DNA of 24,960 nt from a virus: the IMG/VR virus record IMGVR_UViG_3300025070_000216, positions 1 through 24,960 of that record, one strand, 5' to 3'. This document shows, one piece after another, positions 13,473 to 21,462 of the stretch. Made by a program: the position numbers and the translations under genes. Below the pieces are notes generated by a model. It did no database searches. It was not told where the DNA came from and worked only from the letters and a program-made list of their open reading frames with translations. Numbering within the stretch: position 1 is the first letter of the stretch; every line of letters begins with the position of its first letter.

Positions 13473-13589
13473 ATGCCACAAGTAGGTTCAAAACATTACA
13501 GCTATACCAAAAAAGGTAAAGAAGCTGCCAAGAAAGAAGCCAAGAAAACTGGGATGCCTGTAAAAAATAAGTACATGAAGAAGAAGTAA
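13473..13589 (+). CDS. Tiny basic phage protein (38 aa)
   Basis: A 38-residue protein, MPQVGSKHYSYTKKGKEAAK and onward, almost half Lys or Arg in its second part and ending in KKK. TAGGAAG at 13461-13467 is a fair Shine-Dalgarno, the gene fits exactly between its neighbours (2-base gap upstream, 1-base gap downstream), and the MPxVG-x-x-x-Y-x-Y-T-x-x-G-K pattern is familiar from other phages. It is likely real despite its length. The function is unknown. Confidence 0.65.
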   Translation: MPQVGSKHYSYTKKGKEAAKKEAKKTGMPVKNKYMKKK

Positions 13590-13590
13590 C

Positions 13591-13845
13591 ATGGGTATTA
13601 CACATGCAGGAGAAACATTCAGAGGTCTACGTATACCTAAAAGTTCCCCTAAGGGTAAGAAGTCTCATGCTGTTTTAATTGGTACTAAAGACAAACCAAA
13701 GTTAATTAGGTTTGGTGAAAAGGGTGCTAAGACTAACCAATCAGCAAAGCAACGCAAAGCCTTTAAGGATAGACACCGTAGGAACATATCCAAAGGCGAA
13801 ACAAGCGCAGCTTATTGGGCTAACAAGGTCAAGTGGAAAGCTTAA
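13591..13845 (+). CDS. Small basic phage protein of unknown function (84 aa)
   Basis: An 84-residue basic protein with KPKLIRFGEKGAKTNQ (36-51), QRKAFKDRHRRNISKG (54-69) and an end SAAYWANKVKW. This RFG...F-K-x-R-H...N-I-x-K-G...SAAYWA-x-K-V-K-W pattern recurs in small proteins of many marine phages; the function is unknown. It is the last of four consecutive basic mini-proteins between capsid and tail genes. The His/Arg-rich middle could bind metal or nucleic acid. The AAG-rich region before the ATG at 13591 provides only a weak Shine-Dalgarno, so coupling with the previous gene, one base away, is likely. Confidence 0.78.
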   Translation: MGITHAGETFRGLRIPKSSPKGKKSHAVLIGTKDKPKLIRFGEKGAKTNQSAKQRKAFKDRHRRNISKGETSAAYWANKVKWKA

Positions 13846-13857
13846 AAGGTAAACGAT

Positions 13858-14442
13858 ATGGCAGGAACAACAAAACTAGATGCAGTCAACACGATGCTTT
13901 CTGCCATAGGCGAAGCACCAGTAAGTAGTCTCTCCTCTGGTCTGATTGAAGCAGAGATTGCAGAGAGTATTCTAAACACAGTTGACAGAGAAGTACAGTC
14001 TATGGGCTGGCACTTCAACACAGAATTAAATAAAAGCTTTGCTCAAGATACAAACGGTGAGATACTACTACCTACAGATATTCTTAGAGCAGACGCCACG
14101 CTAGCCGCAGAGAGTCCAAACTTGGTACAGCGTGGTCTAAAAATGTATGACAGAACCAACCACACATTTAACATTGGGGCATCTACACAGTTAGACATTG
14201 TAGTAAAGCTAGCTTTTGAAGATATGCCAGAAGTAGCCAAGCGTTATACAGTGCTACGCGCTACTCGCATCTTCCAAGACCGTGTGGTTGGCTCTAACAC
14301 CCTACATGATTTCCAAGAAAAAGATGAGGGTTACGCTCTTATGGAACTTAAAGAGTTTGATAAGGCTGCTGATGACCACAACATCTTTGACAATTATGAC
14401 ACGTATGCTATCATTGATAGACAGGGACGGAGAACACTCTAA
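13858..14442 (+). CDS. Tail tubular protein A (gatekeeper/adaptor), T7 gp11-like
   Basis: A 194-residue protein (T7 gp11: 196) that should form the ring between portal and tail nozzle. The N-terminus LDAVNTMLSAIGEAPVSSL (7-25) followed by I-L-N-x-V-D-R-E-V-Q-S-M-G-W-H-F-N (about 38-54) is the hallmark of the family (T7: LSAVNDILASIGEPPVSTL and IQSRGWTFN). A later FEDMPEVAKRY segment corresponds to T7 YDEMPECFRYW. AAAAGGT upstream supports the start at 13858. The stop shares a base with the next ATG. Confidence 0.95.
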   Translation: MAGTTKLDAVNTMLSAIGEAPVSSLSSGLIEAEIAESILNTVDREVQSMGWHFNTELNKSFAQDTNGEILLPTDILRADATLAAESPNLVQRGLKMYDRTNHTFNIGASTQLDIVVKLAFEDMPEVAKRYTVLRATRIFQDRVVGSNTLHDFQEKDEGYALMELKEFDKAADDHNIFDNYDTYAIIDRQGRRTL

Positions 14443-16784
14443 TGGCACTCATCAGTCAATCTATCCCCAACCTCATCAATGGGGTATCACAACAGCCACC
14501 ATCCCTACGTCTTAACACACAAGCAGAGTTACAAGAGAACGGCTTGTCAAGTGTAGTATCAGGTTTGTCTAAGCGTCCTAGCACAACCCACGTGGCTAAT
14601 CTAGGAACTATCTCTAACTTAGACAAGGCTTTTATTCATACTATTCGTAGAGATGAAAACGAGTTTTACTCTATGGTTGTGGATACCTCTGGTGTAATCA
14701 GGGTGTTTGACAAAGATGGTACTGCTAAGACTGTTACGAACAACGCAGCGTCCTACCTATCAGGCTTGACTGATCCTAGTAAAGAATTGTCTGCTGTCTC
14801 TATTGCAGACTCTACCTTTATTGTCAATAAGAATACAGTTGTTGCCAAAGGAACAGCTACTGCGCCTACTCGTAATCCAGAAGCATTGGTATATGTCAAA
14901 CAGGCTGATTACTCATCTACTTATAGGCTGACGCTAACCAAAGGTGGTAGCTCTAGTACAGTTGAGTTTGCAACAAAAGCTAGTACGCAGGGTAACTCCC
15001 AAGAAACACAGAACGCTGAACGTGGTGCATCTACTGACCTGATTGCAGAAAACCTTAATACATTTTCTGGTTCTACTGTTAGTACAGATTACTATGAAGA
15101 CATTACTAATGGTAGTGCTGTTAGTGGTCTAACTATTACACGCTATGACTCAGTGTTACATATCCAATCTACTAACGCTACTGACTTCCAAGTAGAAGTA
15201 GGTGACTCACATGGTGGGGATCACTTGCTTATATTCAAGGATGAAACAGGTGACTTTAAGAAGCTACCTACCAAAGCTCCTACTGATTTTGTTATTAAGG
15301 TATCAGGGGACAATCAGAAAGCACAGGACGATTACTATGTAAAGTTTACGGCTGATGATGTGTGGAAGGAAACTATAGAACCAGCAGCACTAACACAGCT
15401 AAACGCTGCCACCATGCCACACAAACTATCTAAGCTAGCCAATGGTAACTTTCAGTTTGATGTAGTAACATACAAAGAGAGACAAGTGGGGGATGATGAC
15501 ACGAACCCATTTCCATCGTTTATTGGATATACTCTGTCTGACATCTTCTTTCACCGTAACAGGCTGGGACTCCTTGCAGACGAGAATGTAATCTTCTCAC
15601 GTGCAGGTGAGTTTGTAAACTTTGACTTCTTCCGTAAGTCTGTACTAACCATTGTAGACAGTGACCCCATTGATGTGGCTGTGTCCTCTAACAAGGTTAG
15701 TATTCTTAAACATGCTGTGCCATTTAACGAAGCACTACTCCTGTTCTCTGATCTTACACAGTTTAAGGTTACGGCTGACCCTGTACTTACCCCTGAGACA
15801 ATCAACGTGGCTAATACCACAGAGTTTGAGGCAAGCCTACGCGCAAAGCCAGCACAAGCAGGTAAGTATGTATACTTCGCATCTAAGCGTGGTGCATGGT
15901 CAGGCATGTGGGAGTATTTTGTAGACTCTGACACAGACACTAATGACGCTACAGAGATTACGGCACACGTGCCTGAGTATCTCAATGGTGAGATTAAGAA
16001 CATTCAAGCATCGTCTAACGAGGACATGCTGATTGCACAGACTGACAATGACCCTACAGCCTTATATGTATATAGATACTACTGGCAGGGCAGGGAAAAG
16101 CTACAGGCTTCTTGGTCGCGCTGGGTGTTTGGTGGAGATGTCATAGGTTACTCATTTAACCTAGCTGATATTACAGTCCTTATCAAAAGAGGTAACGACT
16201 TGTACCTTGAGCGTATAAACCTGTCGGTAGATACTGCTACAACCTACACTACTGGTAGCTTTGCTATCCACCTAGATAGACGTGTTACGTTAGCTACAGG
16301 AGGTACTACCACACTACCTTATACAGATGCGGCTGCTATCTACGTAGATAAGACAGGTGAAATTATACCCCTATCTGCTGTTGCAGGTAAGCTAGCCAAC
16401 AGTGAAGTAGTCTTTGCTGGCGTACCCTTCACGTTTAAGTATGAGTTCTCTGAGCCTGTGGTAAAACAGGACAACAAACCTGTGACAACAGGACAGCTAC
16501 AGATAAGAAACTACGCTGTAGTCTACAACAAGACAGGCTTCTTTGAAGTAGACGTAGCTCCCCTCAAGAGAAGTGTTTACACAAGAAGCTTTACAGGACG
16601 CATCGTTGGTGGTGCTAACAACATCCTGAACCAAGCTGCCATCGACTCTGGCACATACCGATTTGGTGTGCTAGGTAAAGCTGGTGAAACAACTGTAACC
16701 CTAAAAAGTAGTAGTCATCTACCCTGCACATTCCAATCAGCAGAGTGGGAAGGCTTCTACGTACTACGTTCTAGGAGAATGTAA
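14442..16784 (+). CDS. Tail tubular protein B (tail nozzle), T7 gp12-like
   Basis: A 780-residue protein (T7 gp12: 794) forming the hexameric nozzle of the short tail. The start MALISQSIPNLINGVSQQPP is near-identical to the family consensus (T7: MALISQSIKNLKGGISQQPD), followed by G-L-S-K-R-P (about 41-46) and the H-T-I-R-R-D-E-N-E-F-Y segment. A conserved middle part FPSFIGYTLSDIFFHRNRLG (about 354-373) with VIFSRAGEF after it is also typical. The start codon overlaps the previous stop (TAATG) with GGACGGAG upstream; the end overlaps the next ATG in the same way, so the tail genes are translationally coupled. Confidence 0.95.
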   Translation: MALISQSIPNLINGVSQQPPSLRLNTQAELQENGLSSVVSGLSKRPSTTHVANLGTISNLDKAFIHTIRRDENEFYSMVVDTSGVIRVFDKDGTAKTVTNNAASYLSGLTDPSKELSAVSIADSTFIVNKNTVVAKGTATAPTRNPEALVYVKQADYSSTYRLTLTKGGSSSTVEFATKASTQGNSQETQNAERGASTDLIAENLNTFSGSTVSTDYYEDITNGSAVSGLTITRYDSVLHIQSTNATDFQVEVGDSHGGDHLLIFKDETGDFKKLPTKAPTDFVIKVSGDNQKAQDDYYVKFTADDVWKETIEPAALTQLNAATMPHKLSKLANGNFQFDVVTYKERQVGDDDTNPFPSFIGYTLSDIFFHRNRLGLLADENVIFSRAGEFVNFDFFRKSVLTIVDSDPIDVAVSSNKVSILKHAVPFNEALLLFSDLTQFKVTADPVLTPETINVANTTEFEASLRAKPAQAGKYVYFASKRGAWSGMWEYFVDSDTDTNDATEITAHVPEYLNGEIKNIQASSNEDMLIAQTDNDPTALYVYRYYWQGREKLQASWSRWVFGGDVIGYSFNLADITVLIKRGNDLYLERINLSVDTATTYTTGSFAIHLDRRVTLATGGTTTLPYTDAAAIYVDKTGEIIPLSAVAGKLANSEVVFAGVPFTFKYEFSEPVVKQDNKPVTTGQLQIRNYAVVYNKTGFFEVDVAPLKRSVYTRSFTGRIVGGANNILNQAAIDSGTYRFGVLGKAGETTVTLKSSSHLPCTFQSAEWEGFYVLRSRRM

Positions 16785-17242
16785 TGAAAGGCCACGTGAG
16801 AAAAAGTACCCAAGCTGATGTTGATTACCTATGTAACAACCTCAGACCAGAAGATGCACAAGAGGTACAAGCCTCACATGGTAGTACAAAAGAAGCGTTA
16901 CAGATGGGGTTTGATGATTCAGATGAATGTTGGACAATCGTGGTAACAGAGACAGACGAGATAGCAGGTATATATGGGGTTGGTAGGTATGATGACATGG
17001 TAGGTATACCGTGGTTACTTACTACCCCCGCTATCGAAAAAGTGTGGCTACCCTTCCTTCGCGGTTCGCGTAAATGGGTTAGTGAGATTAATAATAAGTA
17101 CCCCCTTTTGACTAACGCTGTGGATGCAGAGTATACAGTAGCTATTAACTGGCTACGCTTTGTCGGCTTCACATTTATAAAGAAACATGAAACATGGGGT
17201 GTAGGTAATAGACCCTTCTTAGAATTTGTGAGGATACGATAA
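16784..17242 (+). CDS. GNAT-fold protein at the T7 gp13 position
   Basis: A 152-residue protein located exactly where T7 encodes gp13 (138 residues, needed for morphogenesis). It looks like a GNAT acetyltransferase fold: an N-terminal R-K-S-T-Q-A-D-V-D-Y-L stretch (6-16), the strands EIAGIYGVGRYD (about 59-70) and a C-terminal V-A-I-N-W-L-R-F-V-G-F-T-F motif (about 118-131), the usual A-x-x-x-Y/W-x-x-x-G-F end of GNATs. I do not see a clean acetyl-CoA pyrophosphate loop (R/Q-x-x-G-x-G/A), so it may be a structural relative without enzyme activity. AGGAGA at 16773-16778 is the Shine-Dalgarno. Confidence 0.78.
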   Translation: MKGHVRKSTQADVDYLCNNLRPEDAQEVQASHGSTKEALQMGFDDSDECWTIVVTETDEIAGIYGVGRYDDMVGIPWLLTTPAIEKVWLPFLRGSRKWVSEINNKYPLLTNAVDAEYTVAINWLRFVGFTFIKKHETWGVGNRPFLEFVRIR

Positions 17243-17841
17243 TGGATCCAATGACTATGCTTTCTATCGGGCAGTCCGTAATAGGATTTGCAGAAGAAAG
17301 TCGAAAGCAAGCTGAACTAGAAGCACGGTATCAACAAAACAGATTAGCTGCTGCTGCTTCACGTGACTTAAAAATTCAACAATTAAATCGCAGAGCTATT
17401 CAAGAAGCAGAGGCTACTGCTGGGCAAAAGTTTGACCTAGCTATCAGAGCTTTAGAAACAAGAGAACGTAGAGTAGTAACCGCTGGCGAAGCTGGTGTTA
17501 GTGGTCAAGGTATTGATGCACAGTTGGACATGACTGAGGCGCGTAAGCTTCGGGGTGACACAGTTTACAATCAACAGCTAGAGAATGTGTTTGCTGAACT
17601 TGAACTAAACAAGATGGGTGCAGACGCAGAAGCAATGAATAGAATAAACTCCCTACAACGTGGAGTGCAGCCTAGCTTTATGACTGCTGCTGTAGGTGCC
17701 GCCGCTGGTGCATATGCAACAGAGCTTAAATATGGTGGCAACAAGTCTGGTAGTTTCCTAGATAGTATGGGACTAGGTGGTAGTGTATCACCTTATGGAC
17801 AGACAGACGTTGTACTACCTAACGTATCGACAATGAGTTAA
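17242..17841 (+). CDS. Internal virion protein, T7 gp14-like
   Basis: A 199-residue protein (T7 gp14: 196) by position and composition the outer-membrane channel component of the ejection apparatus. It is Ala/Gln/Glu-rich and mostly helical, with a coiled-coil-like region at about residues 17-75 (SRKQAELEARYQQNR..., LNRRAIQEAEATAGQ), then the G-E-A-G-V-S-G-Q-G segment (about 82-90), which is typical of podovirus gp14-like proteins, and an Ala/Gly-rich hydrophobic patch near residues 149-161 that may insert in membrane. The start overlaps the previous stop (TAATG) with GAGGA upstream. Confidence 0.88.
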   Translation: MDPMTMLSIGQSVIGFAEESRKQAELEARYQQNRLAAAASRDLKIQQLNRRAIQEAEATAGQKFDLAIRALETRERRVVTAGEAGVSGQGIDAQLDMTEARKLRGDTVYNQQLENVFAELELNKMGADAEAMNRINSLQRGVQPSFMTAAVGAAAGAYATELKYGGNKSGSFLDSMGLGGSVSPYGQTDVVLPNVSTMS

Positions 17842-17850
17842 GAGGACAAC

Positions 17851-20800
17851 ATGGCAGAACGTAGAGTACCAGTACAAAGGCTGGATGTTCCTACAAGTGT
17901 TAAGCCTGTGGCAAGCACTGTAGACACTTATGTAAGACCTGCTGCTCCTCAGACCCAAGCAAGTGGGCTGGCTCAATTTGTTAGCGCAATCACTCCTGCT
18001 ATTCAAGCAGAGGCAGATGAGCGTTTGAAGGTTCGCCTCAAGCGTGAGCGAGAGATTGAGAATGGTATTTATAAGAATAAACTTAATCAGGCACGACAAG
18101 CCTCTATTGAATTGTTGGGTAATGCCAAACTACATTATGAAAACAATCAAGAAGAATACCTTGCACTAGAAGATACCGAAGATGGCACAGCCTATGACCA
18201 AGTTAAGGCAAGGCGTAATACTTACTTTAATGATTATCTGACACAGTTAGAACAGAAGGGTACTGACCCTGTAATTATTGAAGCACTCAAGAGTGACCTT
18301 GCTACTGGTGACACTGCGTTCATGGTATCTGTGTTTGGCGCAGATAAAGAAAAGCGCAACAGAGAAGAGATTAACAACAAGCTTACTACGTCAGTGCGTA
18401 CTGTACTAGACAGCGGCAACCCTAGAGAACAACAGCTTGCTACTCTTAACGACATTTTTGCAAAGCATGTAGCAGCTAACAACAACGACTTCCGTACTGC
18501 TAATGATGTTATGATGGCACTAGCAGAAGACTTGTCACTCACCAGTGCCGACAACGCTCTAACAGATTGGCTAAAGTCAGACCTGTCTAAAAACCAGTTT
18601 GGTATCGGACGCAATGCTAAGTCTGCTGCAACTATTGAAGCACGTGCGAAGGCACAGGCTAATGCTGCTGCTTCAGGTATGACTACACAGTTGACTGCTG
18701 AAAGCTTGGCAAATAACGCAGCAGAAGCTTACACATCTGGTGAGATGTCAGCCCTTGCTACAGACAGACAGACTGTTCTAAGTAATGGTAAGGTTGTCCA
18801 GCATGACCCTAAAGACTATATTCCATACATTGAATCTGAGTTTGCTAGCGAAGTGGCACAGATTATGGGTATGGAAGAAGTAGCACCAGAAGTACGCGAC
18901 TCTATGTTACTTGAGGCAAACCGTAAGAAGTACAAGTTTTACTCTAGCTTTAATCTGATGCCCCCTGAGTTGTCTCAGTCTGTAAACAACGGACGTACTT
19001 TGTTGACTATGGGTGACTTAACAGACCCAGATAATCTAAACAAAGCCAAGACTATGTACGATGCTTTGAACATGGCAGATGGCTACTCTAGCGGAGGTAT
19101 CATATCTACTGCCCTCAAGGGTGACGATGCTACACGATTTAGACACTTACAGTCAATGATAAATGGTGGCTATGACTTTGCTACAGCTTTAGGTAAGGTA
19201 CAGGGTACAATATTTACAGGCCGAAAAGTAGCAGTTACTGATGATGATGTGCGTGATGCAATAGATAATAACCGTTTACCGTGGTTAACCAAAGAAGCAT
19301 CGGCAAGAAACATTGGTATCCTGACTGACGAAGTATCTAAGTTAGCTGACGCACTAATGCAGACTGATGTAGGCATTACAGAAGAAGAAGCTAAGAAGCA
19401 AGCTATGATACAGGTAGCTAAAGACTTCAAAGGTATTAAGAATACTGATCGTTCTGTTACCCTGATTAAAGTAGAGAGTAACGCTATCAATGACCCTGTT
19501 AATATTACAGCCATTGAGACAGCCCTTACTGAGATTAAGGCTGATGAGGAATTAGCTGGCTATATCAGACAAGGTTTGACTATAGACCCTCTAGAAATTA
19601 TGGGGATACAAACAGACGCAGGGTTTGAAGTTCATGTAGCCAACACTGGTAATCCTAATCAGCTTTATGTATATGCTACCCCACTAGGAGAAGAAGGTCA
19701 AGTAAGTACACAGAACCTACTACTAGGAACTGTGAGTATTTGGGACTTTAATGCTAATAGATTGAATGGTATTAAGGAGCAGATAAAAGCTAAGTATGCT
19801 ACTGCTGTAGAAGCAGAGCAAACATCTAGTGCTGCCCCCGCTGTTGGAACTGGTACAAACGTAGTAGAAGATACAATAGCCTCTGTAGAACAGGCTGTTA
19901 CAACAGATGATGATGCTGTTAGGCAGCAAGCTCTAGCTAACATTATACAAAATGTTGAACAAGCTATAGCAGCCGAAGGTGTAGACGAAGAAGCTGTGAC
20001 AGAAGTTGTAGAGTCTGTAGTGTCCGATGACACAGAAATTACTACTGACGATGTTGAGACTATCTCTGCTATCATTGAGGACGAGGGCTTTAAGTCAGAG
20101 CCTTATGATGACATGGGGCTAGACTCTGTAGGACATGGCTTGCAGATAGCATCCCTAGAGCCTGATGAACGTGCCTTGATTAAAGACATCAATAACGTAA
20201 CAGAAGACGAGTCAAAAGCAGTAGTAGCCTTGAAGGTATCAAAGACCAGAGACTTCTTTACTAACGAAGTAGCAGGGTTTGAGAACCTACCTGCATCTGC
20301 TCAGTCGGGTGCAATACAGATGGGCTTCCAGCTTGGTAGGTTTAATGTTAAAGATGAGTGGCCTAAGTTTATGGACTCTCTCAAACGTGCTGGTCAAGCA
20401 GCAGAGGGTTCTATTGAACAAGCCTCTGCATTGTTTGACGCTAAATTTAACATGTTGTACAATGTTGCAAAAGATGGTACAATTAAAGCTACTGAGTGGG
20501 CAACCCAAACTAAGGATAGAGCATTTGAAGTAGCTGAGACTATGGTGGCTAACATTGACATGCCTTCGATTATTAATCAAGCTAGTGCTTCTACAATCAA
20601 CGCTAAAGATATGGCACAGGATAGCATACAGCAAGAAGGCACAGTCCTAGACGCACTGGAAGAGGGTAGTCCTTCGTCCAACATTATTGCTGCTCCATAC
20701 AAGATGATATTTAGCAATGCTTTCGATCAGGTGTTTGGAACACAGAGTAAGTTTACTGCCGAAGACATTGGTGAAGACACTATGTCTGTGATACAGCAAG

Positions 20801-21228
20801 CGTTGGCTAACGCAGAAGCAAGAGGCTCTAGGAGTGTAGAGTATGACGATTATCCTCTGACTGCGCGTGGATTGAAAGTGTCATCCTTCATTGCTAACTT
20901 TAAGGACGTTACAGGTAAGAGACTGTCACCAGCCGAAAAGAAACGGATGGAAGACGAAGTTAATGCTATCTATCCTAACAATCCTATAGGCTTTGCTATG
21001 TTGGCGTATGACCTACAGACAGACCCTGTACTAAAAGCAGCAGGATTTGTAGGTGGTTTCTCAATCCAGAAAGATGCTGAAGGTAATAAGTTTATCAAAG
21101 AGAAATGGAACTTTAACAACAAGAGTAGCACCGAAGGTACTATTTATAAGAAGGTTCGTAAGTTCTTTGGTGACTTCATGCCTATATCCGAAGAGGAAGG
21201 CTCTGAGGTATTTATCAAACTGAACTAA
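17851..21228 (+). CDS. Internal virion (ejection) protein, gp15-like with lysozyme-like domain
   Basis: An 1125-residue virion protein at the T7 gene 15 position (gp15: 747). Residues 1-660 are a helical, mostly featureless body consistent with gp15, a periplasmic-tunnel ejection protein. Residues about 665-735 are an acidic, repetitive linker. Residues about 737-895 look like a T4-lysozyme-type (GH24) domain: E745 in DEGF, Y752 seven residues later, D754 and S759-V-G-H-G align with E11, Y18, D20 and T26-x-G-x-G-H of T4 lysozyme, with a Thr-to-Ser change at the third site. Later helices AQSGAIQMGFQLG agree with the family. The last ~190 residues are a further domain I do not recognise. AAGAGGA precedes the ATG. 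Confidence 0.85.
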   Translation: MAERRVPVQRLDVPTSVKPVASTVDTYVRPAAPQTQASGLAQFVSAITPAIQAEADERLKVRLKREREIENGIYKNKLNQARQASIELLGNAKLHYENNQEEYLALEDTEDGTAYDQVKARRNTYFNDYLTQLEQKGTDPVIIEALKSDLATGDTAFMVSVFGADKEKRNREEINNKLTTSVRTVLDSGNPREQQLATLNDIFAKHVAANNNDFRTANDVMMALAEDLSLTSADNALTDWLKSDLSKNQFGIGRNAKSAATIEARAKAQANAAASGMTTQLTAESLANNAAEAYTSGEMSALATDRQTVLSNGKVVQHDPKDYIPYIESEFASEVAQIMGMEEVAPEVRDSMLLEANRKKYKFYSSFNLMPPELSQSVNNGRTLLTMGDLTDPDNLNKAKTMYDALNMADGYSSGGIISTALKGDDATRFRHLQSMINGGYDFATALGKVQGTIFTGRKVAVTDDDVRDAIDNNRLPWLTKEASARNIGILTDEVSKLADALMQTDVGITEEEAKKQAMIQVAKDFKGIKNTDRSVTLIKVESNAINDPVNITAIETALTEIKADEELAGYIRQGLTIDPLEIMGIQTDAGFEVHVANTGNPNQLYVYATPLGEEGQVSTQNLLLGTVSIWDFNANRLNGIKEQIKAKYATAVEAEQTSSAAPAVGTGTNVVEDTIASVEQAVTTDDDAVRQQALANIIQNVEQAIAAEGVDEEAVTEVVESVVSDDTEITTDDVETISAIIEDEGFKSEPYDDMGLDSVGHGLQIASLEPDERALIKDINNVTEDESKAVVALKVSKTRDFFTNEVAGFENLPASAQSGAIQMGFQLGRFNVKDEWPKFMDSLKRAGQAAEGSIEQASALFDAKFNMLYNVAKDGTIKATEWATQTKDRAFEVAETMVANIDMPSIINQASASTINAKDMAQDSIQQEGTVLDALEEGSPSSNIIAAPYKMIFSNAFDQVFGTQSKFTAEDIGEDTMSVIQQALANAEARGSRSVEYDDYPLTARGLKVSSFIANFKDVTGKRLSPAEKKRMEDEVNAIYPNNPIGFAMLAYDLQTDPVLKAAGFVGGFSIQKDAEGNKFIKEKWNFNNKSSTEGTIYKKVRKFFGDFMPISEEEGSEVFIKLN

Positions 21229-21243
21229 TAGAAGGGAACAGTA

Positions 21244-21462
21244 ATGGGTAATAGTGGAATTGAATGGGTAGATAACGTGTTTGATTTCTGTGTTATCTTA
21301 CTTGTAAGAATGGCTGACATGTTGGGCATGTCTTACGAAGAGATTAACATTTGGTTGTTTGTTGTTATCCAACCTGCAATTACTATATTACTGTTCCTTG
21401 AAGTCCTACGACTAAGACGGAAAGTTAAGAGGAGATACGAATGGCTGAACAGACCTTCCTAA
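21244..21462 (+). CDS. Small membrane protein, holin-like candidate
   Basis: A 72-residue protein with a hydrophobic segment at about residues 12-22, a stronger one at about 35-53 (INIWLFVVIQPAITILLFLEV) and a very basic cytoplasmic-looking end (LRRKVKRRYEWL). The M-S-Y-E-E-I-N-x-x-L-F-V-V-I-Q-P pattern is familiar from small phage proteins of unknown role near the ejection genes. Size, membrane segments and basic tail fit a holin or a membrane anchor for ejection, but T7 encodes its holin after the tail fibre, and no endolysin or Rz gene is adjacent. AAGGGA at 21233-21238 is the Shine-Dalgarno. The last 22 bases overlap the next gene. Confidence 0.7.
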   Translation: MGNSGIEWVDNVFDFCVILLVRMADMLGMSYEEINIWLFVVIQPAITILLFLEVLRLRRKVKRRYEWLNRPS

